Shown in pieces: positions 17,094-24,613 of a stretch of DNA of 64,000 nt. The notes beneath the pieces are model-generated. The model did not search any database, was not told where the DNA came from, and saw nothing but the letters and a program-made list of their open reading frames with translations. The DNA lies in the NCBI RefSeq assembly GCF_031426495.1, contig NZ_JANPLK010000072.1, positions 1 to 64,000 of the forward strand. The letters run 5' to 3'. A program made the translations under genes and the position numbers. How positions within the stretch are numbered: position 1 is the stretch's first letter; every line of letters starts with the position of its first letter. This DNA comes from Gemmatimonas sp. (GTDB lineage Bacteria > Gemmatimonadota > Gemmatimonadetes > Gemmatimonadales > Gemmatimonadaceae).

Positions 17094-18352
17094 TGCGCGC
17101 GAACCTCGTGATCTCACTGTTCGCCGCCACACTCGGTTTCGCCGCGCGTGGGCAGGCGCAGGCGGATTCGGTTCGCGCGGACTCCACACGCGCTCAGCCG
17201 CCAGCCCCTCCGCGTCAAGCGCCGCCGGACACGGCGCTGGTGCAAGGAGGCGTGTACAACCGACCGTTCATCACGTCGGTCGGTCGCACCAGCATCGGTG
17301 GCTACGCCGAGGCGAACACGAACTACTTCGTCGAGGATGGCGTCGGGGACGGGTTCTCGATGGAGCTCCGTCGATTCAACATCTTTCTGTTTGCGCCAGT
17401 GGGTCGACGCCTGCGGTTCCTCTCGGAGCTGGAGTTCGAGCATGGAACGCAGGAGATCGCCATCGAGACCGCGCAACTCGATTTTCAGATCGACCCTGCG
17501 TTGGTTCTGCGCGCCGGCGTCCTGCTGCCGCCGATTGGCGCGTTCAATCTCAACCACGACAGTCCGCGATGGGAATTCATCGACCGGCCACTCGTGTCCA
17601 CGGAGATCATTCCGTCGACGTTGTCGGAAGTCGGCTTCGGCGCGAACGGCCGTGTTCTGGTGGCTGGGCGCGCGCGCGGCATGACGCTCACCTACGACGC
17701 GTATCTGACGAACGGGCTTGGCGACGGCGTGATCCTGAATGACGCCGGCCGAACACTGCTGTCAGCCGGCAAGCGCGACCTACAGTTTGCCGGGGACAAC
17801 AACGGCTCTCCCGCACTCTCCGGACGTGTCGCACTGCAACAGCGGCGGCTTGGCGAGATCGGCGTATCCCACTATGGCGCGGTGTACAACACATTCAAAT
17901 CCGAAGGTGAGACGCTCGATGCGCAGCGCCGGCTCTCGATCACCGCCGTCGACTTCAACACCGTGCTGCGGGCGATCAGCATCCGTGGTGAGTTTGCGGT
18001 CACGCGAGTCGACGTACCAGCCGATCTGGCGGAGCTGTTTGGTGCGCGGCAGTGGGGCGGGCACGTCGACGTGGTCGTCCCGGTGTGGCGGACGCGCGTG
18101 CTGGGCCTGCAGAATGCGACGCTCAGTGCCGCGCTACGACTGGAGCATGTCGACTACAACGTCGGCACGTTCAGCTCCACGGGACAACGGATCTTCGACG
18201 AGGTGACCGCCATCGTGCCGGGACTCAGCTTTCGCCCAACCGCGGGTACGGTCTTCAAGGCGAATTACCGCCGACACTGGACGCGTGATTTGCTGGGCAA
18301 CCCAACGACGCGAATGGGCGGCTACCAAGTAGGATTCGCCACGTATTTCTGA
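17093..18352 (+). CDS. Outer-membrane porin, phosphate-selective porin (OprP/OprO)-like
   Basis: A 419-residue protein with a signal peptide (ending ARGQAQA), a short Pro/Ala-rich segment, then a beta-barrel region from about residue 60. It has alternating polar/apolar strands and the typical porin ending with a terminal Phe (YQVGFATYF). The 'MELRRFNIFLFAPVGRRLRFLSELEFEHG' type strand pair is split here by normal porin turns and is characteristic of OprP-like porins in this phylum. As part of the DtxR-box operon it probably admits a metal or its complex. The substrate cannot be deduced. Confidence 0.75.
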   Translation: MRANLVISLFAATLGFAARGQAQADSVRADSTRAQPPAPPRQAPPDTALVQGGVYNRPFITSVGRTSIGGYAEANTNYFVEDGVGDGFSMELRRFNIFLFAPVGRRLRFLSELEFEHGTQEIAIETAQLDFQIDPALVLRAGVLLPPIGAFNLNHDSPRWEFIDRPLVSTEIIPSTLSEVGFGANGRVLVAGRARGMTLTYDAYLTNGLGDGVILNDAGRTLLSAGKRDLQFAGDNNGSPALSGRVALQQRRLGEIGVSHYGAVYNTFKSEGETLDAQRRLSITAVDFNTVLRAISIRGEFAVTRVDVPADLAELFGARQWGGHVDVVVPVWRTRVLGLQNATLSAALRLEHVDYNVGTFSSTGQRIFDEVTAIVPGLSFRPTAGTVFKANYRRHWTRDLLGNPTTRMGGYQVGFATYF

Positions 18353-18369
18353 CATCTTGGGGAAGCGCG

Positions 18370-18846
18370 ATGCCTCGTCCGGTGCCGGTGGTGAACGAGC
18401 TCTCCGCCGCAGCGGAAGACTGTCTCAAAGCGATCCACAAATTCGCGGGTCATGATGGCGCGGCCGCGATTCACGAACTGGCGCCGCATCTTGGCCTGGC
18501 GCGAGCAAGCGTGAGCGGGATGCTTGGACGATTGGCGGAAGCGGGACTGGCAGTCCGCCAATCAGACCACCGCGTGCAGTTGACAGCGGAGGGTCAACGG
18601 GTAGCTCTCCGCACGCTCCGCCGACACAACATTCTCTCCTGCTATCTCAGCGCGGTACTCAATTTTTCTCGTGAGGATGCAGATGACGAGGCAGAGCGAC
18701 TGGAACACGCAGCTTCGGACGATGTGATCGACCGCATGGCGGCGTCACTGAGATCTGCACATCGTGATCCGTCTGGTACTTCAGTACCGGCGCCGACCGT
18801 AGCGCTCGCACAACCCCAAGGTTCGACGCTCGCGCCTGAACGCTGA
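18370..18846 (+). CDS. DtxR/MntR-family metal-dependent repressor
   Basis: A 158-residue regulator. The winged helix covers about residues 8-70 (AAEDCLKAIHKF, then HLGLARASVSGMLGRLAEAGL and a wing). A dimerisation/metal-binding region follows (RRHNILSCYLSAVLNFSREDADDEAERLEHAASDDV is the region around residues 77-112). The His and Cys/Glu ligands fit the family, but there is no SH3-like third domain. The first gene of its operon has a near-perfect DtxR box in the promoter, so this protein probably represses its own operon when metal is plentiful. Confidence 0.88.
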   Translation: MPRPVPVVNELSAAAEDCLKAIHKFAGHDGAAAIHELAPHLGLARASVSGMLGRLAEAGLAVRQSDHRVQLTAEGQRVALRTLRRHNILSCYLSAVLNFSREDADDEAERLEHAASDDVIDRMAASLRSAHRDPSGTSVPAPTVALAQPQGSTLAPER

Positions 18847-18965
18847 TGGTGGCCGAGACCAGCGCCGCGTCTTCTTCGTCTGTCGATGGCGCGCCCACCA
18901 AATGGCATCAGTTCGCGCAGTGCAAGCCCGCGCGCAATCGCTCCCGGAACTCCCATCTCACTGCA

Positions 18966-19442
18966 ATGCGAATTCCCCCGATCCTCATGCTTTTCGGCGC
19001 CATGGCGTTGAGCGCCGCGTCTGCCGTTGCCGATCCCTTCGCTCGTCCATCGGGCGCGCTCCGACTGCTCGGCGGTCTCTTTGCCGCTGGCGGCCTGGCC
19101 GTGGCCGCCTCGGGCGTCGCAGCGTTCCGCCGGCAGCGCACGACCGTCGATCCGCGCTACCCGGAGCGCGCCACGACACTCGTCGCCGAGGGGGTCTACC
19201 GTTGGACTCGCAATCCGATGTACGTGGGTTTCGTGACCATTGCGGCCGGCGCGGCGGTGGCCTTGGGTTCGCCTCTCGCGCTGCTCGGGCCAGGAGTGCT
19301 GACCGTATACCTGGATCGCGTGCAGATCCCGGCGGAGGAGATGGCCCTGCGGGCGCGATTTGGTGCCCCGTTTGAGTCCTACGTTCGGACGGTGAACCGT
19401 TGGGCGGGTCGCCGCAGGCCCACTCGCATCGACGTCGTCTGA
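18966..19442 (+). CDS. Isoprenylcysteine-methyltransferase-like membrane protein
   Basis: From ATG 18966 the protein has 158 residues with three or four membrane helices and the family signature GVYRWTRNPMYVGFV followed by a glutamate-containing cytoplasmic loop (IPAEEMALRARFG). An upstream ATG at 18846 overlaps the DtxR stop and would add 40 residues without domain character, so coupling to the operon is possible. The family methylates lipids or other small membrane substrates, but the substrate here is unknown. The gene ends the iron-box operon. The next genes run in the opposite direction. Confidence 0.7.
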   Translation: MRIPPILMLFGAMALSAASAVADPFARPSGALRLLGGLFAAGGLAVAASGVAAFRRQRTTVDPRYPERATTLVAEGVYRWTRNPMYVGFVTIAAGAAVALGSPLALLGPGVLTVYLDRVQIPAEEMALRARFGAPFESYVRTVNRWAGRRRPTRIDVV

Positions 19443-19524
19443 GGTTTCGGTGTAGCTCGACGCGGCTGTCGCAACTGACACGTTGTCGAGGTGCCGCGCG
19501 ATGATTCAGCGGTGGCGCCATCCT

Positions 19525-19863
19525 CTATGCTGGGCGCGGCCAGTACATGATCACACCAACGCCCATGAGACAGATCGCGGCGCCCGCCACGGTGGCCGCA
19601 TCTGGTTTGATCCCGTCGACTCGCCATCCCCACAGCACGGACATCACGACGAACACGCCGCCATAGGCCGCGTAGACCCGCCCAAAGTCGAAGCCCGCTG
19701 GTTGCAACGTCGGCAACACGCCGTACAGGAAGAGCAGCAGTCCGCCAAGGGCGCCGAGCCACACACTGCGGTCGTTCCGAAGCCAGAGCCAGACCAGGTA
19801 GCCACCACCAATCTCCATCAGGCCGGCTACAAGAAACAGTACGAGCGATTGAAGAATGCGCAT
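19525..19863 (-). CDS. YnfA-family small membrane protein (UPF0060)
   Basis: A 112-residue protein with four membrane helices and the family hallmarks GLMEIGGGYLVWLWLR, GRVYAAYGGVFV and a final helix ending MYWPRP. YnfA proteins resemble small multidrug-resistance transporters and are common in metal- and drug-resistance islands. It lies 50 bases after the CDF transporter gene on the same strand and is probably cotranscribed with it and the ArsR regulator. Confidence 0.9.
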   Translation of the reverse strand: MRILQSLVLFLVAGLMEIGGGYLVWLWLRNDRSVWLGALGGLLLFLYGVLPTLQPAGFDFGRVYAAYGGVFVVMSVLWGWRVDGIKPDAATVAGAAICLMGVGVIMYWPRPA

Positions 19864-19913
19864 GGCCGGAGTCTAAGGCTGAACAGAATCGAGCGCGCGA
19901 TCCGCTGCTCGGC

Positions 19914-20726
19914 TCAACGTCCCAAGGTCAGTTCCCTTCGCGCATCCCGTACAATGCTCCACGCGGATTGCAGGAACAGCGCGGCGATAACGAATGCAAC
20001 CACCAAGTCCGGCCACGGCGACGCAGTCCACGCGACGAGCGCCGCGGCGACAAGGACCGCCAAATTGCCGAGGGCGTCGTTGCGCGAGAATAGCCAGATG
20101 GCTCGTGCGTTGGCGTCGCCGGTGCGGTGCGGGATGAGCACGAGTGCCGCCGCGACGTTCACAGCGAGCGCCACGGCGCCGAGGATGCCCATCATCTCGG
20201 CCTCGGGTTGCTGCTGCACCAGCACGCGATGGATGGTGCTGCCAACGATGCCGACGCCGAGGACGCCAAGGAACAGCCCCTTCGCAAGCGCGACACGGGC
20301 TCGGCGATGTAGTGGCCACGCGAGTGCCAGTAGGCCGACGAAGCTGATCACGCCATCGCCAAGAAAGTCCAGCGCGTCGGCCTTCAGTGCCTGAGAGTCC
20401 GAGAGGAAGCCGCCGACCGCTTCGACGATTCCGTACCCGACGTTCAGCACCACGACGATCCAAAGAGCGCGCCGGTATGTGCGGTTGATCTGTGGCGGAG
20501 TAGTCGCTGGTCGCAACGTAAATCCCGCCGCCGCCGCCGCTCGCTCTGCATGCTGCAAGACCTCGGGACCCGACGTGGTCACCGTGAGCAGTCCTGTGGC
20601 GACCGACACCGTCACGGTCTCTATCCCGGGCACGGCGCGCACCGCCTTTGCCAACTTCGCCGCGTCGTCCGCGCAATCCATCCCGACCACACGGTACTTC
20701 TCACTCGACGGAACAGCCTCGTTCAT
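19914..20726 (-). CDS. Cation diffusion facilitator with N-terminal HMA domain
   Basis: A 270-residue transporter. Residues 9-70 form a heavy-metal-associated domain with only one cysteine (GMDCADDAAKL) where CxxC is usual. Membrane helices with the CDF metal sites follow: a paired-Asp motif in helix 2 (ALDFLGDG) and in helix 5 (FSRNDALGN), giving D and N/D ligands. The cytoplasmic C-terminal domain typical of CDFs is short or absent. It should move divalent metal (Zn, Cd or Co) out of the cytoplasm. Its ATG overlaps the ArsR stop by 4 bases. Confidence 0.85.
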   Translation of the reverse strand: MNEAVPSSEKYRVVGMDCADDAAKLAKAVRAVPGIETVTVSVATGLLTVTTSGPEVLQHAERAAAAAGFTLRPATTPPQINRTYRRALWIVVVLNVGYGIVEAVGGFLSDSQALKADALDFLGDGVISFVGLLALAWPLHRRARVALAKGLFLGVLGVGIVGSTIHRVLVQQQPEAEMMGILGAVALAVNVAAALVLIPHRTGDANARAIWLFSRNDALGNLAVLVAAALVAWTASPWPDLVVAFVIAALFLQSAWSIVRDARRELTLGR

Positions 20727-21250
20727 CGCGACGCGGCTGTAGTGGCGGGAACGCGAGGTGATTCGCCCACGTGGATCAGCCCTTCGGAAATCAGCCGTCC
20801 TACGTGTTCATCATCGAGGCTGTAGTACGCGATCTTACCAGCCTTCCGGTAGCGCACGAGCCTCAGTTGGCGAAGCGTCCGGAGTGAGTGCGAGACAGCG
20901 GATTCCGAGACACCGGTGAGCGTCGCCAAGTCGCACACACATAGCTCCACTGCGGCCAGCGCGGTCAGAATTCGCAGACGCGTGGGGTCGCCAAGGGCCC
21001 GAAACATCTCAGCAAGCGTGGCGAGCGTGGCGCGCGCCGGCGCGAGGCGGAGGGCCCGTTCCACCTTTTCCAAGTCGACACAGGCGACCTCGCAGAGATC
21101 CGGTGCGCCGGAGATCGGCTCTGCGCCGGCAACCTCGTCTGCAGGTATGCTCTGCTCCGGCGTCGACGCGGTTGCGGTGGCCGTCGATGGGCGTCGGGTG
21201 GAGGAGCGGGATTGCGCGCCGGTCATGGAAGTCGTAAGTTCGTTGAACAT
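20723..21250 (-). CDS. ArsR/SmtB-family metal-responsive repressor (CadC/CmtR-like)
   Basis: A 175-residue regulator with a long Ser/Thr/Ala-rich N-terminus, a DLCEVACVD segment, and the winged helix (ELCVCDLATLTGVSESAVSHSLRTLRQLRLV, about residues 105-137, with wing RYRKAGKIAYYSL). The CVC pair in the recognition region (ELCVCDL) plus the N-terminal DLCE...C cysteines form the CadC-type thiolate site for Cd/Pb/Zn. The start codon borders the inverted repeats at 21251-21276, so the mRNA may be leaderless or start at ATG 21226. It probably controls the pump genes on both sides. Confidence 0.9.
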   Translation of the reverse strand: MFNELTTSMTGAQSRSSTRRPSTATATASTPEQSIPADEVAGAEPISGAPDLCEVACVDLEKVERALRLAPARATLATLAEMFRALGDPTRLRILTALAAVELCVCDLATLTGVSESAVSHSLRTLRQLRLVRYRKAGKIAYYSLDDEHVGRLISEGLIHVGESPRVPATTAASR

Positions 21251-21276
21251 CTGAACAGGTCTTCAGGTATCTGAAG
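21251..21276. promoter_or_regulatory. ArsR-type operator between divergent metal genes
   Basis: Three overlapping half-sites: CTGAAC (21251), CTTCAG (21261) and CTGAAG (21271). The last two form a perfect 6-4-6 palindrome, CTTCAGGTATCTGAAG; the first two a 5/6 palindrome with the same 4-base gap. It lies in the shared upstream region of the ArsR gene (minus) and the efflux genes (plus), where an ArsR/SmtB repressor would bind. Confidence 0.75.
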
Positions 21277-21360
21277 GATATCGCCGACCTGGTCTGCGGG
21301 CAATCGCGGAGTTATCCGCTTCGCGCGATTGCGATTGGAAGTCCGCCACCTTCGCTGCGC

Positions 21361-21771
21361 ATGCTTCGTACTCTACGCCGCACGTCACTGGCTCCAACGC
21401 TGCGCCGCCTCATCGCGGTGCTGTTCGGGCTGTGCCTGAGTGCCGCGTTCGCGGAGCCAATGATCGCTGACCAGTGCGACGAAGTGACGACGCAGTTGAC
21501 GACCGTCGTGAGCGCGGGGAGCGGTGTCATGCAGAAGGTCGCTTTAGACGCCAACTCCGAATCCCCACGTGATGGGACAACGGTTCCGGATGGGCATACG
21601 CTGCACCTGTGTCACTGCGCTCACGCCCACGCGAGCACGCTGACGACTCGACACACCATGTCCGACCGGGTGCGGGCCGTGGTGGTGCTGATGGCAAGTC
21701 GGTCAGACCGCCGTCCCCAGAGCGTGACTGGTGAGCCGCAGCTGCGCCCTCCTCGAGTGCTGGCCGCCTAA
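21361..21771 (+). CDS. Small exported His/Cys-rich protein ahead of the efflux operon
   Basis: A 136-residue protein with a signal peptide (about residues 15-31, LIAVLFGLCLSAAFA). A metal-ligand-rich motif, HLCHCAHAHA, lies near residue 85. No other fold is recognised. Small periplasmic proteins in front of czc genes (CzcI-like, DUF2946-like) are known, and this could be a divergent one that buffers or senses metal. It is the first gene after the ArsR operator, about 120 bases before the outer-membrane channel gene. Confidence 0.6.
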   Translation: MLRTLRRTSLAPTLRRLIAVLFGLCLSAAFAEPMIADQCDEVTTQLTTVVSAGSGVMQKVALDANSESPRDGTTVPDGHTLHLCHCAHAHASTLTTRHTMSDRVRAVVVLMASRSDRRPQSVTGEPQLRPPRVLAA

Positions 21772-21892
21772 CCGCGTCAGCCTCTTCGCGCTCCTGTAGC
21801 GCCCTCGTAGCGAGCTGCTGACGCGCCTTCGCGTCCTTACCACACCCGTGCGAGTCGCACGTGGCCTGTGGTCTCGCTTCCTCGGGGAACCC

Positions 21893-23326
21893 ATGACATC
21901 TGTACCACCAAGCGGCCACGCGTGGGTCGTTGCGAACGCCCTTTGCGCACCACGGTTTGTGCTGCGACGGCTCGCGCCACTGTTCGCGATTTCTGCGCTC
22001 TTTTCGCCCGATCCAATATCTGCTCAGCCGGCCACGGACTCGGTTCGCGTCGGTCTTGCACTGGACAGTGCCCGCGTGCGCGGCGCGCTCGAACGCCTGC
22101 GCACCTCGGCGGTCGCCAACAGTCCCGCCTTGCGTGCCGCGCGGGCCAATGTGGAGTTGGCAACGGCACGTGCGGCCGCCGCAGGCGCCATTGCCCCCGC
22201 CTTCTTTTCCGCTGGCCTCTCGGAAGCGCCGGCGAGCAATCTCGACCAGGGGAATCTCCGATTCGAGGTTGGCCGCGATCTCATGACCGGACGGCGTCGC
22301 CAAGCGGAGCAAAGACTCGCCGATATTGACGTGCAGGAGGCGAACGTCGAGGTATCGCTCGCCGAGCGCCGCGTAGACGGGCTGATTCTGCGAGACGTGC
22401 TGGGGGCGGCTGGCGCGCGTCGTATTGCCCTGCGACTCGCCGCAGAGGACGCGTTGCTCGCCGGTGCCGAAGAAGGCGTGCGCGGCCGCTTCGGTGTCGG
22501 ACAGGCGAGGTATGTCGACGTACTGCGTGTTCGGACCGAACGGCTTCGAGTTCAGGCGGACCGAAGTGCCACTATCGCCGAAGCCCGCGCCTCGCGCGCC
22601 AATCTGGCCGCCGTGCTGGTAGGAAGTGAAGCGATAACCACCTTGGACGCTGCCATCGATACCATCGCCGGCGACGGACTGGATCAGGCATGGCGTTCGG
22701 TGCTGCCGGCACTGCCGTCGTTGGATTCACTGATTGCGCAGTCTGACGTGGCAAGGATGGCCGAGGTTGGCGCAGCCCGTACTGCCGCCGCCCGTGCGTT
22801 GCTACTCGCTGCGCAGCGTCCGCAGCTCAGCGCGTATGCCGGTATTCAGCGAATCGGTCAAGCGAACAATGGGCCGACACTGGGCCCCTCCTTCGGCGTC
22901 ACTGTGTCGATGCCGTTCACTGCCGCGCGTAGCAACCGGCTGGCATTGGCGGCGGCGACACAGTCCAGCGCGACCGCCAGAATTGCACGAGATGCCAGTC
23001 TGAGCGAAACCCGTGGCCGTCTGGATGCGGCGCGCGAGCGATACCTCGCGGCTCGGGAGCGGCTCGAGACGTTCGACGCCGCTTTGCTCAGAGGTGCGCG
23101 GGATGAGCGCGAGAGTGCACTCGCGGCTTACCGCACCGGCAGTCTTTCGCTCATCGAACTGTTGGACTTCGAGCGTGCGTTATCGCGCGCTGAGATCGAG
23201 CGCAACCGTGCACTCATCGACGCTGCCGACGCGTGGGCGGACCTTCTTGGCGCTGACGAGCGCAGCGACCAGCGCCGCGAACAACGTCTCGACGGTGATT
23301 CCACTTCTCCGATCAACGGACGCTGA
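21893..23326 (+). CDS. czcC: CzcC-like outer-membrane efflux channel (TolC family)
   Basis: The ATG at 21893 follows GGGGAA and starts a signal peptide (APLFAISALFSPDPISAQP). A GTG at 21848 is a weaker alternative. The 477-residue protein has the two repeated coiled-coil halves of TolC-type channels (regions around LERLRTSAVANSPALRAARAN and RERLETFDAALLRGARDERE) and the conserved end 'GSLSLIELLDFERAL'. It would form the exit duct of the RND pump encoded next. The stop is 3 bases before the czcB-like ATG, so the genes form an operon. Confidence 0.88.
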   Translation: MTSVPPSGHAWVVANALCAPRFVLRRLAPLFAISALFSPDPISAQPATDSVRVGLALDSARVRGALERLRTSAVANSPALRAARANVELATARAAAAGAIAPAFFSAGLSEAPASNLDQGNLRFEVGRDLMTGRRRQAEQRLADIDVQEANVEVSLAERRVDGLILRDVLGAAGARRIALRLAAEDALLAGAEEGVRGRFGVGQARYVDVLRVRTERLRVQADRSATIAEARASRANLAAVLVGSEAITTLDAAIDTIAGDGLDQAWRSVLPALPSLDSLIAQSDVARMAEVGAARTAAARALLLAAQRPQLSAYAGIQRIGQANNGPTLGPSFGVTVSMPFTAARSNRLALAAATQSSATARIARDASLSETRGRLDAARERYLAARERLETFDAALLRGARDERESALAAYRTGSLSLIELLDFERALSRAEIERNRALIDAADAWADLLGADERSDQRREQRLDGDSTSPINGR

Positions 23327-23329
23327 CCT

Positions 23330-24613
23330 ATGACAATTCTGATGCCACAGTCGCACAAGCGCCGCGCGCCGCGCCCGAGCGCCAACTCGCACCGTCCGCA
23401 GCAGGCCCTCACTCTTCTCCTTTTGCTCGCGCTGATGGGCAGCGCGGCGTGTAACGACGAGGCTCCCGCGTCCGCCGCACGCGCAACGTCCGCGCAAGCG
23501 GAGCCAAGCGCGCGCGAGCCATTGGCTGACGAAGCCGGCGAGGCGCACGGCGACGAGCATGGGCCGTCCGACAGGGTGACGCTGACTGAGGCTGCGTTCC
23601 GTACGGCGCAGATCGAGGTGCTCCCGGTACTTTCCGCCGCTGCGGTTGACGCGGCGAATGGACTCGAAGTGCCGGGGCAGGTGGAGCTCGATCCGCGCCG
23701 GGTAGCACTCGTTTCCTCGCGTATCGCTGGACGCCTTGAGCGTCTGTCCGTTGTCGAAGGGGACCGCGTGAGCGCCGGCCAATCCGTTGGCGCGCTGTTC
23801 AGCCCGGAGTATCTCACCGCGCAGCTCGATCTGACGCAGGCGACTCGCCGCGTGGAGGTGCTTTCCGGAACCACCGACGAGACCGGCGCGCGCGCACTTG
23901 CCGACGCCGCTCGGCGTCGCCTGCGCCTCATTGGAGCGAGCGAGGCGGAAATTGCTCGCGCGGCCGCCGGCGGCGAGCCGGCGAGCACGATGTCGCTTCG
24001 ATCCTCAATCGGCGGCAGCGTGGTCGAGGCGCATGTCTTGCCCGGAGCCGCTGTCGAGGCGGGTGCCCCAGTATTCACCGTCGCGGATCTCTCGGTGATT
24101 GATGTCGTGGCCGAAGTCCCCGAGCGCAATCTTCCGCAAGTGCGGACGGGACAACGCGCCACGATCAGCATCGCCGCGTTTCCGGACTTGCGATTTGAGG
24201 GCCACGTGGAGCGACTTCGCGACGCACTCAACGCAGAGACGCGCACGTTGCAAGCGGTTATCCATGTACCGAACGGCAGCCGCCGTTTGCGGCCCGGTAT
24301 GTTCGCGACCGTACGACTTGATGTGCCCGTTACACCCACCTCGCGCGGAGATGGTGCCCGTACGCTTACGATCCCGGAGAGTGCCATCGTCACGGATGGT
24401 GAGCGCCGCTTCGTCTTCGTCGAAACAGGGCTCCGGTCGTACGAGCGTCGTGAGGTCCGCACGATGCCGCTGGCTCCGCCCGGCTCGAGTACGCAGCGCA
24501 CGGCGACGGTGATCGTACAGGACGGCCTTCGCGCCGGCGAGCGCGTCGTCGTCCGCGGCGCCTTCACGCTCAAGAGTGAACTCGCGAAGGCGTCGTTGAG
24601 TGATGAGCACTGA
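23330..24613 (+). CDS. czcB: CzcB-like periplasmic adaptor (membrane fusion protein)
   Basis: A 427-residue protein. A lipoprotein-like signal (LLLALMGSAACNDE) is followed by a His/Glu-rich stretch (GEAHGDEHGPSD) that may bind metal. Then come the barrel-sandwich hybrid and helical hairpin (about residues 105-250; VALVSSRIAGRLERLSVVEG, SIGGSVVEAHVLPGAAV) and beta-barrel and proximal domains (LPQVRTGQRATISIAAFP, VHVPNGSRRLRPGMFA). It would link the inner-membrane pump to the channel. The gene overlaps the czcA-like gene by 11 bases. Confidence 0.9.
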   Translation: MTILMPQSHKRRAPRPSANSHRPQQALTLLLLLALMGSAACNDEAPASAARATSAQAEPSAREPLADEAGEAHGDEHGPSDRVTLTEAAFRTAQIEVLPVLSAAAVDAANGLEVPGQVELDPRRVALVSSRIAGRLERLSVVEGDRVSAGQSVGALFSPEYLTAQLDLTQATRRVEVLSGTTDETGARALADAARRRLRLIGASEAEIARAAAGGEPASTMSLRSSIGGSVVEAHVLPGAAVEAGAPVFTVADLSVIDVVAEVPERNLPQVRTGQRATISIAAFPDLRFEGHVERLRDALNAETRTLQAVIHVPNGSRRLRPGMFATVRLDVPVTPTSRGDGARTLTIPESAIVTDGERRFVFVETGLRSYERREVRTMPLAPPGSSTQRTATVIVQDGLRAGERVVVRGAFTLKSELAKASLSDEH

